Made by a program: the position numbers and the translations under genes. Below are positions 15,407 to 22,905 of a stretch of 39,642 bases of DNA, piece after piece (position 1 is the stretch's first letter; each line of letters begins with the position of its first letter). Origin of the DNA: Labilithrix sp. (GTDB lineage Bacteria > Myxococcota > Polyangia > Polyangiales > Polyangiaceae). The notes beneath the pieces are model-generated. The model had not been told where the DNA came from and did not search any database. It saw only the letters and a list, made by a program, of their open reading frames with translations. The stretch is from positions 1-39,642 of the forward strand of contig JAQBQL010000218.1 in the NCBI GenBank assembly GCA_028287035.1. The letters run 5' to 3'.

Positions 15407-16750
15407 ATGAGTAGCGACTCCACGAAGACGAGCAGCGCCGCGACCGATGCCGAGCTCGAGGCGCAGATCCTCGACCTGACCCGCGAGCTCCAGAAGCGGC
15501 GCTCCAGCAAGCGCGCGCTCTTCATGCCCGGCACGACGCCCATCCCCTACTCGGGCCGCGTGTTCGATCACGAGGAGGTCACGGCGGCGGTCAAGGCGAG
15601 CCTCGACTTCTGGCTCACGCTCGGCCCCGAGGGCGAGGCCTTCGAGAAGGAGCTCGCCAAGGTGCTCGGCCTGAAGCACGCCGTCCTCGTCAACTCCGGG
15701 TCGAGCGCGAACCTCCTCGCGTTCATGGCGCTGACCAGCCCGACGCTCGAGAACCCGATCGTCCCCGGCGACGAGGTGATCACCGTCGGCGCGTCGTTCC
15801 CGACCACCGTGAACCCGATCCTCCAGGCGCGCTGCGTGCCGGTGTTCCTCGACGTCGATCCGTGCACCGCGAACATCGACGTCACGCAGCTCGAGGAGGC
15901 GAAGAGCGACCGCACGCGCGCCGTCATGATCGCGCACACGCTCGGCAACCCGTTCGACGTCGCCGCGGTCACCGCGTTCTGCAAGAAGCACAAGCTCTTC
16001 CTCGTGGAAGACAACTGCGACGCGCTCGGCTCGCTGTACGACGGCAAGATGACCGGCACGTTCGGCACCCTCGCCACGTCGAGCTTCTACCCGCCGCACC
16101 ACATCACGATGGGCGAAGGCGGCGCGATCTACACGCGCGAGGCGAAGTACCGGACCATCCTCGAGAGCCTTCGCGACTGGGGCCGCGACTGCTGGTGCGC
16201 GTCCGGCAAGGACAACACCTGCGCCAAGCGCTTCGAGTGGAAGTGGGAGTCGCTGCCCGAGGGCTACGACCACAAGTACGTCTACAGTCACATCGGCTAC
16301 AACCTGAAGCCGACCGACATCCAGGCCGCGATCGGCCGCGTGCAGCTGCGCCGGCTCGACGGCTTCACCGCGGCGCGCCGGAAGAACTGGGCGAAGCTGT
16401 ACGAGCTCCTCGCCCCGGCCAGGGATCAGTTCCGCTTCCCCGAGGCGACCGCCAACAGCGAGCCGAGCTGGTTCGGCTTCCTCATGGTGATGCACGAGCC
16501 CGATCACGCGCGCCTCACGCGCATCTGCCGCTTCCTCGACGAGCGCAAGGTCGGCCACCGTCGCCTCTTCGGCGGCAACCTGCTGAAGCAGCCCGCCTAC
16601 AAGAACATCGAGCACCGCGTGATCGGCACGCTCCCGCACTGCGAGGACATCATGAACGGCGGGCTCTTCCTCGGCGTCTACCCGGGGCTCACCGACGAGA
16701 TGCTCGAGTCGCTGGCGAAGACGTTCCTCGAAGCCGTCCGCGTGAGCTGA
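15407..16750 (+). CDS. rfbH: CDP-6-deoxy-hexulose 3-dehydrase (E1), PLP and [2Fe-2S] enzyme
   Basis: Removes the C3 hydroxyl of CDP-4-keto-6-deoxyglucose on the way to 3,6-dideoxy sugars. Although PLP-dependent (aminotransferase fold), it has histidine instead of the Schiff-base lysine, seen here in FYPPHHITMGEGG (His231/His232). The iron-sulfur ligands are complete: Cys204, Cys262, Cys264 and Cys272, spaced C-x57-C-x-C-x7-C as in characterised E1. Length 447 is normal. It starts 3 bp after rfbF. Its reductase partner E3 (ferredoxin-type) is not encoded in this window. Confidence 0.96.
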   Translation: MSSDSTKTSSAATDAELEAQILDLTRELQKRRSSKRALFMPGTTPIPYSGRVFDHEEVTAAVKASLDFWLTLGPEGEAFEKELAKVLGLKHAVLVNSGSSANLLAFMALTSPTLENPIVPGDEVITVGASFPTTVNPILQARCVPVFLDVDPCTANIDVTQLEEAKSDRTRAVMIAHTLGNPFDVAAVTAFCKKHKLFLVEDNCDALGSLYDGKMTGTFGTLATSSFYPPHHITMGEGGAIYTREAKYRTILESLRDWGRDCWCASGKDNTCAKRFEWKWESLPEGYDHKYVYSHIGYNLKPTDIQAAIGRVQLRRLDGFTAARRKNWAKLYELLAPARDQFRFPEATANSEPSWFGFLMVMHEPDHARLTRICRFLDERKVGHRRLFGGNLLKQPAYKNIEHRVIGTLPHCEDIMNGGLFLGVYPGLTDEMLESLAKTFLEAVRVS

Positions 16751-16753
16751 TCG

Positions 16754-17785
16754 ATGCCGCACATCAGCGTCGTCACCGGGTGCTTCAACGAGGAGGGCAA
16801 CGTCAGGGACCTGTACGAGCAGGTTCGTGACGTCATCGAGGCCCTTCCCGGCGGCTACACGTTCGAGCTGCTCTTCATCGACAACGCCTCGACGGACGCC
16901 ACCGTGGCGCGTCTCCGCGAGCTCGTGGAGCAGGACCCGCGCGTGCGCGTCATCGTCAATGCGCGGAACTTCGGCCACATCCGCTCGCCGTACTACGCGC
17001 TCCTCCAGGGTGAGGGCGACGTGACGGTGGCGATGGCCTCGGACCTCCAGGACCCGCCGGCGCTCATCACCGAGTTCGTGAAGAAGTGGGAAGAGGGCTA
17101 CAAGATCGTGGCCGCGGTGAAGACGGGCGCCGCCGAGTCGTCGGTCATGTACTTCTTCCGATCCATCTATTACCGGCTCGTCACGCGCCTCGCCTCGGTG
17201 GAGCTGATCCAGCACTTCACCGGCTTCGGCCTCTACGACAAGCGCGTCATCGAGGTGCTCCGCACCATCGAGGACCCCTACCCGTACATGCGCGGTCTCA
17301 TCAGCGAGATCGGCTTCGACATCGCGCGCGTGCCGTTCAAGCAGCCGCTCCGCACGAAGGGCGAGACGAAGACGAACTTCTACGTGCTCTACGACATGGC
17401 GCTGCTCGGCCTCACGACGCACTCGCGCATCCCGATGCGGCTCGCGTCGATGTCGGGCTTCGTGCTCTCGGCGGTGAGCGCGTTCGCGGGCCTTGCCTAT
17501 CTCGTCGCGAAGCTCGTCTTCTGGAACCAGTTCCAGCTCGGGCTGGCGCCGGCGGTCATCGGCATCTTCCTGATGTCGAGCGCGCTGCTCTTCTTCGTCG
17601 GGGTGCTCGGCGAGTACGTCTCGAGCATCCAGACGCACGTGCGCCGCCTGCCGCTCGTGGTGGAGCGCGAGCGCATCAACTTCCCGGAGAACCGCATGGC
17701 CTCGCTGGCCCGGCCCTGCGCGCCACCGCCGCCGCTCGTGCCGGCGAAGGCGCCGCCCTCCATCCGGCTCGCGCCGCCGTCATGA
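16754..17785 (+). CDS. GT2 polyprenyl-phosphate glycosyltransferase (DPM1/GtrB-like)
   Basis: Family 2 glycosyltransferase of 343 residues that probably loads a sugar onto a polyprenyl phosphate carrier at the inner membrane. The GT-A part shows ISVVTGCFNEEGNV, LLFIDNASTDAT, NFGHIRSPYYALLQG and the metal-site MASDLQDPP. Two transmembrane helices follow (about 228-256 and 266-293), as in GtrB/ArnC-like enzymes. A Pro/Ala-rich tail ends the protein. It follows rfbH by 3 bp and overlaps the methyltransferase as ATGA. The donor sugar could be the CDP-dideoxyhexose made by this locus, but that is inference. Confidence 0.88.
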   Translation: MPHISVVTGCFNEEGNVRDLYEQVRDVIEALPGGYTFELLFIDNASTDATVARLRELVEQDPRVRVIVNARNFGHIRSPYYALLQGEGDVTVAMASDLQDPPALITEFVKKWEEGYKIVAAVKTGAAESSVMYFFRSIYYRLVTRLASVELIQHFTGFGLYDKRVIEVLRTIEDPYPYMRGLISEIGFDIARVPFKQPLRTKGETKTNFYVLYDMALLGLTTHSRIPMRLASMSGFVLSAVSAFAGLAYLVAKLVFWNQFQLGLAPAVIGIFLMSSALLFFVGVLGEYVSSIQTHVRRLPLVVERERINFPENRMASLARPCAPPPPLVPAKAPPSIRLAPPS

Positions 17786-18711
17786 CGTACCTCGCGCGGC
17801 AGTGTCTCTGCTGCAACGGGACGTCGGCGCGGACGTACCCGGCGGTCGTCGCGCCGTTTCTCCGCGCGTACGCGCTCGAGGGCGGACCGAGGACGACCAC
17901 GCTGCGCGAGTGCGACGGCTGCGGCTTCCGCTGGTTCGAGGACCGCCTCACCGACGCCGAGGCCGAGCGGCTCTACGCCGGCTACCGCGGCGAGCGCTAC
18001 TTCGCGGCCCGTCATCGCGCCGAGCCCTGGTACACGCGCAAGGTCAACGACGCGATCGGCGACAGCCCGGAGCTGCTCGCGGCGCGGCGCGACATGGTCG
18101 ACGGCTTCCTGCGCCAGCACCTCGACGTGTCGACGATCGGTGACGTGCTCGACTACGGCGGCGACCGCGGCCAGCTCATTCCCCCGGTGGGCCAGCGCCG
18201 CTTCGTCTACGAGATCTCCGGGCTCACGCCGGTGGCGGGCGTGGGCAACATCGCCAGCGCCGCGGACCTGGCGGGTCGCTCGTTCGACCTCGTGCTGCTC
18301 TGCCACGTCCTCGAGCACTGCTCCGATCCGCAGAAGGTCCTCCGCGAGGTGGCGCCGCTGCTGCGGGGCGAAGGCGCGACGCTCTACGTGGAGCTGCCCT
18401 TCGAGCGCACCGCCCTCCGCTTCCTCGGCTCGTCGGAGCGTTACTCGCGCTACCTCGAGGGCCTCGGACGCATCGCGCCGGCACTCACCGCGGTCGACCT
18501 CTACTCGACGCTCTTCCGCGTGCGCTACGACGTCGTGCCGCCGCTCGGCTTCGTGAAGATGCACGAGCACCTCAACTTCTTCGACGAGAGCTCGCTCCGG
18601 GCGCTCTTCGCCTCCTGCGGGCTCGAGGCGCTCGTGGTCGAGAAGAAGGACATGACCACGCCCTTCGGCCAGGCGACCGTCCTCTCGGCGCTAGCTCGCG
18701 CGCGGCGCTGA
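17782..18711 (+). CDS. Class I SAM methyltransferase with N-terminal zinc-binding motif
   Basis: A 309-residue methyltransferase. The N-terminus has two CxxC pairs (CLCC near residue 8 and CDGC near residue 46), suggesting a zinc knuckle like that of sugar C-methyltransferases. A SAM-binding fold follows, with VLDYGGDRGQLIP, then FDLVLLCHVLEHCSDP, and a late MHEHLNFFDESSLRALF segment. Start is the ATG overlapping the GT2 stop as ATGA. The last gene of the rfb unit; its 3' end overlaps the convergent membrane-protein gene by 21 bp. A sugar substrate is inferred from context. Confidence 0.82.
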   Translation: MTYLARQCLCCNGTSARTYPAVVAPFLRAYALEGGPRTTTLRECDGCGFRWFEDRLTDAEAERLYAGYRGERYFAARHRAEPWYTRKVNDAIGDSPELLAARRDMVDGFLRQHLDVSTIGDVLDYGGDRGQLIPPVGQRRFVYEISGLTPVAGVGNIASAADLAGRSFDLVLLCHVLEHCSDPQKVLREVAPLLRGEGATLYVELPFERTALRFLGSSERYSRYLEGLGRIAPALTAVDLYSTLFRVRYDVVPPLGFVKMHEHLNFFDESSLRALFASCGLEALVVEKKDMTTPFGQATVLSALARARR

Positions 18712-19689
18712 CGCCGGCGTGGGATCGACGAGCGCGACGATCCCGCCGAGCAGCGCGAAGAGCACGTTGTAGGCGAGCGCCACGAGGGCGAGGCCGAGCG
18801 CCACGTCCTTCGGCACGCCGAGCATCCCGAGGATGACCACGAAGAGCCCCTCGCGGAGGCCGTGGCCGCCGAGGCTCACGGGCGCGAGCGACAGGACCGA
18901 GATGATCGGGATCCCGACCAGGATCGCGAGCCCGTGCCCGGGCGCGTTCATCGAGCGCGCCGCGATGCTCATCAGCACGAGCCCGACCAGGAACCCGGCG
19001 AGCGACCACGCGAACGTCTCGATCCGTGCGCCGGCGGTGGCGAGCGGACCCTCGAGATCGGAGACCACGCCGCGCAGATCGGACACCACCGCCGCCGAGA
19101 GCCGCTTCTCGAGAACCCGCACGAGGAGCCGCAGCGGCGCCGCGACGAAGAGGAGCCCGAGCGCGATGGCGATGGCGATCACGACCGCCACGATGCGCAC
19201 GCGCGGGGGGAGCACGTCGCCGATGACGAACACCGCCGCCGTCGACCCCGCGATGGCGAGCGTGAGCATGCCGACGAGACGCTCGAAGAGCGACGACGAC
19301 CACGCATGGTAGCCGTGCTCGATCCGGCGGCTGGCGCGGAGAGCGCGGACCACGTCCCCGCCGACGTTCGTGGGCAGGAACGTGTTGAAGAGCGCGCCCA
19401 CCAGGAGATCGCCGTAGATGGCGCGCAGCGGGGCGGGATCGCGGAGCCGCGCGAGCAGCCGCCACCAGCGCGTGGTGGCGATCGTCCACTGCACGAGCGC
19501 GACGCCGATCATCAGCAGCACGTCGGTCGCGTGCATGCTCGCGAAGCGGGCGCCGAGATCACGGAGCGGCACGCGCGTGAACACGACGACGAGGAGCGCG
19601 AGGGCCGCCACCGCGCGGAGCGCGACGCCCCACCCACTCTTGCGCGCAGGTCCGGCCGGCGCGGCGCCGTCCGACCCAGCGGCGCTCAA
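18691..19689 (-). CDS. LPG-synthase-TM-like (UPF0104) membrane protein, possible lipid/glycan flippase
   Basis: A 332-residue protein with about eight transmembrane helices. It has the hallmarks of the membrane domain found alone or fused in lysylphosphatidylglycerol synthases: FLPTNVGGDVVRALR, LFERLVGMLTLA and SLAPVSLGGHGLREG. There is no soluble aminoacyltransferase domain. Stand-alone versions near glycosyltransferases are thought to flip lipids or lipid-linked sugars; function here is inferred. Likely TTG start 1 nt after the stop of the upstream TPR gene, so coupled translation; no in-frame ATG occurs before the first helix. Confidence 0.85.
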   Translation of the reverse strand: MSAAGSDGAAPAGPARKSGWGVALRAVAALALLVVVFTRVPLRDLGARFASMHATDVLLMIGVALVQWTIATTRWWRLLARLRDPAPLRAIYGDLLVGALFNTFLPTNVGGDVVRALRASRRIEHGYHAWSSSLFERLVGMLTLAIAGSTAAVFVIGDVLPPRVRIVAVVIAIAIALGLLFVAAPLRLLVRVLEKRLSAAVVSDLRGVVSDLEGPLATAGARIETFAWSLAGFLVGLVLMSIAARSMNAPGHGLAILVGIPIISVLSLAPVSLGGHGLREGLFVVILGMLGVPKDVALGLALVALAYNVLFALLGGIVALVDPTPASAPRAS

Positions 19690-19690
19690 G

Positions 19691-20839
19691 CTAGCCCGCC
19701 TTCTCCGACGTGAGCATCAACGCCTTCCACGCCGTGAGGGCGGGGCCCAGCTTGGCCTCGACCTCGCGGAGGTCGTCGGCGAGCTCGCTCTCGGGCGCCC
19801 CGGCCGCGAGCGCGTCCTTCAGGCAGGCGAACGCGGCGACGTAACGACCGCGCTTCCACAGCGCGCGCGCGAGGGGCGGATAGACCTCCTCGGGCAGACC
19901 ACCGAAGGCGAGCGCGCGGCGCAGCGGACCGATGGCCTCGCCCGGACGATCGTTGACGAGCAGCGCCTCGCCGAGACGGCGGAACAGCTCGGCGGCCGCC
20001 AGGCCCTCCTGCGCGTACTGGATGCCGATGCGGAAGACCTCTTCGGCCTGCTCGATCTCGCCGAGATGCACGCACGCCGAGCCGAGGAGCCCGAGGCCCT
20101 TGGCGATGAGCCCGCGCGCCTCGGGGGCGAGCATCTGCCCTTCCGGGGTGCGGAGGAAGATGGCGAGCGGCGCCGGCCACGTCCCGAGGAGCGCGATGAC
20201 CTTCGGCCACTCCTTCTTGAGCGCGCACGCCTCGGCCTCGGCGACCTTCGACAGATCGATGGCCGAGCGCGCGCCGGTCGCGACGCGCTCGAGCTCCTCG
20301 CGGACGTGCGAGCGGATGCGCAGGCGGAACGTCTCGAGGTCGTACGTCTCCTCGATGCCGTCGTGGAGCGCGGCGAGCTCGCCGTCGTCGGCCCCGCGAC
20401 GGCCCGCGTCGGCGGTCATCGTGAGGGTCGTGAGCGAGTAGCCGTAGAGCGGCGCGAGCAGCAGGTAGCGGACGCCGATGTAGAGCTGGATGGCCTCGAC
20501 GTCGGTGTCGCGCTCGGGCGCCGGCGCGATCTTCTCTTCCTCGACGAGCAGCGCACCGACGAGGCGGCGGCGGAAGTCGGCGAGCGTGAGGCGCTGCGGC
20601 TCGAGATCTCCTTCGCTCTCCGCCGAGCCGACCACGAAGTCGACGAGCGTCTGGTCGGGGCTGCGGCGATCGATGGTGAGCGCGGTGATCCGCGCGCCCA
20701 CGATGATGGAGAACGCGAAGAAGCGCTCGCCGACGATCTCGCAGAGCGCCTGGAAGCTGCCGATCCCCTCACCGATGCGCTCGAACCAGCCGTCGGTACG
20801 GAGCGCGTCGAGCGGAAAGTTTTTCGTCGGGGCGGCCAT
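19691..20839 (-). CDS. TPR-repeat protein, function unknown
   Basis: Cytoplasmic 382-residue protein without a signal peptide. The first half (to about 200) is of unrecognised fold. The second half is helical with TPR-like units, such as LGSACVHLGEIEQAEEVFRI, FRRLGEALLVNDRPGEAIGP and ALWKRGRYVAAFACLKDAL. The ATG at 20839 has no Shine-Dalgarno but a -10-like TAGGCG 6 nt upstream. It forms a two-gene unit with the LPG-synthase-like membrane protein. I do not recognise an enzymatic domain; a scaffolding role is the generic expectation for TPR proteins. Confidence 0.7.
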   Translation of the reverse strand: MAAPTKNFPLDALRTDGWFERIGEGIGSFQALCEIVGERFFAFSIIVGARITALTIDRRSPDQTLVDFVVGSAESEGDLEPQRLTLADFRRRLVGALLVEEEKIAPAPERDTDVEAIQLYIGVRYLLLAPLYGYSLTTLTMTADAGRRGADDGELAALHDGIEETYDLETFRLRIRSHVREELERVATGARSAIDLSKVAEAEACALKKEWPKVIALLGTWPAPLAIFLRTPEGQMLAPEARGLIAKGLGLLGSACVHLGEIEQAEEVFRIGIQYAQEGLAAAELFRRLGEALLVNDRPGEAIGPLRRALAFGGLPEEVYPPLARALWKRGRYVAAFACLKDALAAGAPESELADDLREVEAKLGPALTAWKALMLTSEKAG

Positions 20840-20845
20840 CGAAGG

Positions 20846-20851
20846 CGCCTA
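20846..20851 (-). promoter_or_regulatory. -10-like hexamer upstream of the TPR gene
   Basis: TAGGCG on the minus strand lies 6 nt before the ATG at 20839, with no Shine-Dalgarno between. No clear -35. Supports leaderless expression; by-eye call. Confidence 0.35.
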
Positions 20852-20908
20852 CAAACGTGTCACGAAAGGCCCGTCCGAGTCACGCGCTTTTCCCGCTATT
20901 CCTTCGCG

Positions 20909-21883
20909 TCATTGCCGACTTTCGCGTCTTTTCGCGTCTTCTCGCGTCTTCGCCGGCCAGCGCACGCACACGGGCCTCACCCCGCAGCCGGCGCAGCGCG
21001 CTTCGTCGGCGCGAGAGGGGCAGCGCTGGACCATGCCCATGTGGCACAGCGAGAAGTCGTAACGCGTCGGATCGGCCGCATCGAAGCGCGCCAGCGCCCG
21101 CGTGATCTCGACCGAGGTCCGCCACGAGAGGTCGTTCCGCCGCGTGAGGCCGAGATTCCGGGCCAGCGTGTGGATGTGCACGTCGACCGGCACCAGCAGC
21201 CGCTGCGGGGGCACGGGCCAGAGCCCGAGGTCGATCCCGTCTGCCGGCCGGACCATCCACCTCAGGAAGAGCATGAGCCGCTTCGCGCCGCTGCCGGCAC
21301 GGACGTCGGAAAGGAGGTGCGAGGGGCCGCGCCGGCCGCTCGGGTCCGGCTCGCCGGGCTTCGGGAGCCCGCCCGCGGCGCGCACGTCGTCGCAGAACCG
21401 CGCCAGGGCCTCGCGCATGCGGACCTCGGGCTCGGCGGAGGCCTCGGCGAGGTCCACGTCCGCGAGGTGCCTGGCGAAGGCCTTGCCGAGCGAGCCCGAC
21501 GCGCGCTGGACGCGCCGCGCCCCCACGAGGAGTCGCGCGAGATCCTCGCCGCGGAAGACCCGGTGCACGAATCCGCGGAGATTCCTCGTGAGCTCCTCGG
21601 GATCGTCGGCGGCCTCCGCCGGGTGAGGCCCGATCCGGTCGAGGGCCTCGTGCAGCTTCTGGCGGATCGCCTTCACGTTCCCGAACGCGCAGCTCGCGGC
21701 GAGGAGCGCGACGAGCTCGCGGTCGTCCTCCCGCTCGTGGCGGTGCACGAACTCCACGGGATCGGCGCTGCGGCGCGCCGCGAGGTCCTCGCGACCGCGG
21801 ACGACGTCGAGCGCCGCCTTCACCGCCGCGTCACGGGCGGCCGCGGCCTCGGCCCGGGATCCGCGCGCCGCTACCCGCGTCAA
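20909..21883 (-). CDS. DUF2400 / TIGR02757 family protein (HhH-like, putative [4Fe-4S])
   Basis: Conserved bacterial protein of unknown function, 324 residues. Family-typical stretches are DPVEFVHRHEREDDRELVAL, LAASCAFGNVKAIRQKL, LMLFLRWMVRPADGIDLGLW and LLVPVDVHIHTLARNLGLT. Near the C-terminus lies Cys288-x8-Cys297-x2-Cys300-x5-Cys306, very like the endonuclease III iron-sulfur loop (C-x6-C-x2-C-x5-C), so a role with DNA bases is conceivable (inference). Probable TTG start overlapping the preceding stop as TTGA. The last dozen codons run through a 10-bp tandem repeat. Last gene of the seven-gene minus-strand run. Confidence 0.85.
   Translation of the reverse strand: MTRVAARGSRAEAAAARDAAVKAALDVVRGREDLAARRSADPVEFVHRHEREDDRELVALLAASCAFGNVKAIRQKLHEALDRIGPHPAEAADDPEELTRNLRGFVHRVFRGEDLARLLVGARRVQRASGSLGKAFARHLADVDLAEASAEPEVRMREALARFCDDVRAAGGLPKPGEPDPSGRRGPSHLLSDVRAGSGAKRLMLFLRWMVRPADGIDLGLWPVPPQRLLVPVDVHIHTLARNLGLTRRNDLSWRTSVEITRALARFDAADPTRYDFSLCHMGMVQRCPSRADEARCAGCGVRPVCVRWPAKTREDAKRRESRQ
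20921..20950. repeat. 10-bp tandem repeat, three units, in the 3' end of the DUF2400 gene
   Basis: Three consecutive units of TTCGCGTCTT (the third starts with C) at 20921, 20931 and 20941; a partial relative is at 20903-20910. Because 10 is not a multiple of 3, each unit is read in a different frame and encodes the charged tail KTREDAKRRESR. Confidence 0.85.
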
Positions 21884-22905
21884 AACGTGAAGCTCCCCTC
21901 CTGCGGGTCGGCCTCGCGCGGCGGCTCGCGCTGGACGCGCTTCTCGGCCTTCTCGCGCTCGGTCTTGATCGCGGCGAGGCGCAGCTTCGCGAGCGGCACC
22001 CAGCGGTCGCTCGCCGGCTCACCGAAGCGAACGTAGCTCGTGAAGGACTGCTCGGCGGCCCGCCACAGGCGCAGGGCCTCGCGCGGATCGGTCACGGTGC
22101 GCGCCGACGCGCTCGCGCCGAGGCCGTCGTACCAGTGGATCTCCCAGGCCGGCGTGAAGAAGACGCCGCGCGAGTGGAGGAGCCCGACGCGGTTCATCGA
22201 GCGTTCGAGCTCCACCGCGAAGCGAGCCTCCTTCGCGGCGGTCACCGAGTCGCCGGAGCGGTCGAGCGCGACCGCCATCCCCCACACCGCCATCGCGCCG
22301 ACGTCGTTCTGCGGGACGCGCCCGGAGAGTCGAAGCGCCTCGCGGTAGCCGTCGATGGCCTCGCGGAGGTTCGCGAAGTGCATCTCGGTCTCGGCGAGGT
22401 TCAGCGTCGGGACCGCCCGGTGGATGTCCTCGGTCTCGCGCCGCAGCACCTCCGCGTACGCTTTGCGTTCGCACGCGTGGTCCGCGAGGTGACCGCACGC
22501 CTGCGCGAGCTCGTTCCACGCGGACTCCGCGGTGGGGTCGTCGGGGAACGCCTCGAGCGTCGCGGTGTAGAGTTTCGCGGCCTTGTCGTAGTCCTGCAGG
22601 AGCGCGTGGACCTTGGCGAGGTCGAAGCGGAGGCGGGCGTCCTTGCTCTCGGCGGCGTTGTACCGCTCGAGGAACGCGCGCACCGTGCGCAGCTGCGAGT
22701 CGCTGATCTCGAAGCGAGCGAGCCGCTCCTGCATGGCGAGCCGCCGCTCCACCTCGAGATGGATGCGGTACGTATCGGAGAGCGTCGGGTCCTTCGCGCG
22801 GTCCCACACCGATGGCGGCGTGTCGGCGCGCGCCTCGCCGGCGCCTCTTGCGAAGACGCAGGCCAGCGCGAGCGCCGCCGTCCCGAGGAGCCGGCCGGGG
22901 CTCAC
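21880..22905 (-). CDS. Secreted TPR protein, function unknown
   Basis: A 341-residue exported protein. From a GTG at 22905, which overlaps the previous stop as GTGA, it begins with a signal peptide (MSPGRLLGTAALALACVF, cut probably after ARA near residue 27). The mature part contains TPR-like helices, e.g. FDLAKVHALLQDYDKAAKLY, LNLAETEMHFANLREAIDGY and AVWGMAVALDRSGDSVTAA. The long upstream open frame is the antisense-like shadow of the neighbouring gene and is rejected. Its tail is highly charged (KTEREKAEKRVQREPPREAD). Probably periplasmic; the role is unknown. It lies between another TPR gene and the DUF2400 gene. Confidence 0.75.
   Translation of the reverse strand: MSPGRLLGTAALALACVFARGAGEARADTPPSVWDRAKDPTLSDTYRIHLEVERRLAMQERLARFEISDSQLRTVRAFLERYNAAESKDARLRFDLAKVHALLQDYDKAAKLYTATLEAFPDDPTAESAWNELAQACGHLADHACERKAYAEVLRRETEDIHRAVPTLNLAETEMHFANLREAIDGYREALRLSGRVPQNDVGAMAVWGMAVALDRSGDSVTAAKEARFAVELERSMNRVGLLHSRGVFFTPAWEIHWYDGLGASASARTVTDPREALRLWRAAEQSFTSYVRFGEPASDRWVPLAKLRLAAIKTEREKAEKRVQREPPREADPQEGSFTF

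Noticed and set aside
14180..17638. Very long minus-strand open frame (over 1100 codons) opposite rfbG-rfbF-rfbH-GT2
   Set aside because: It is antisense to four genes with intact motifs, has the Arg/Glu/Val/Leu-rich composition of GC-rich shadow frames, and shows no domain.
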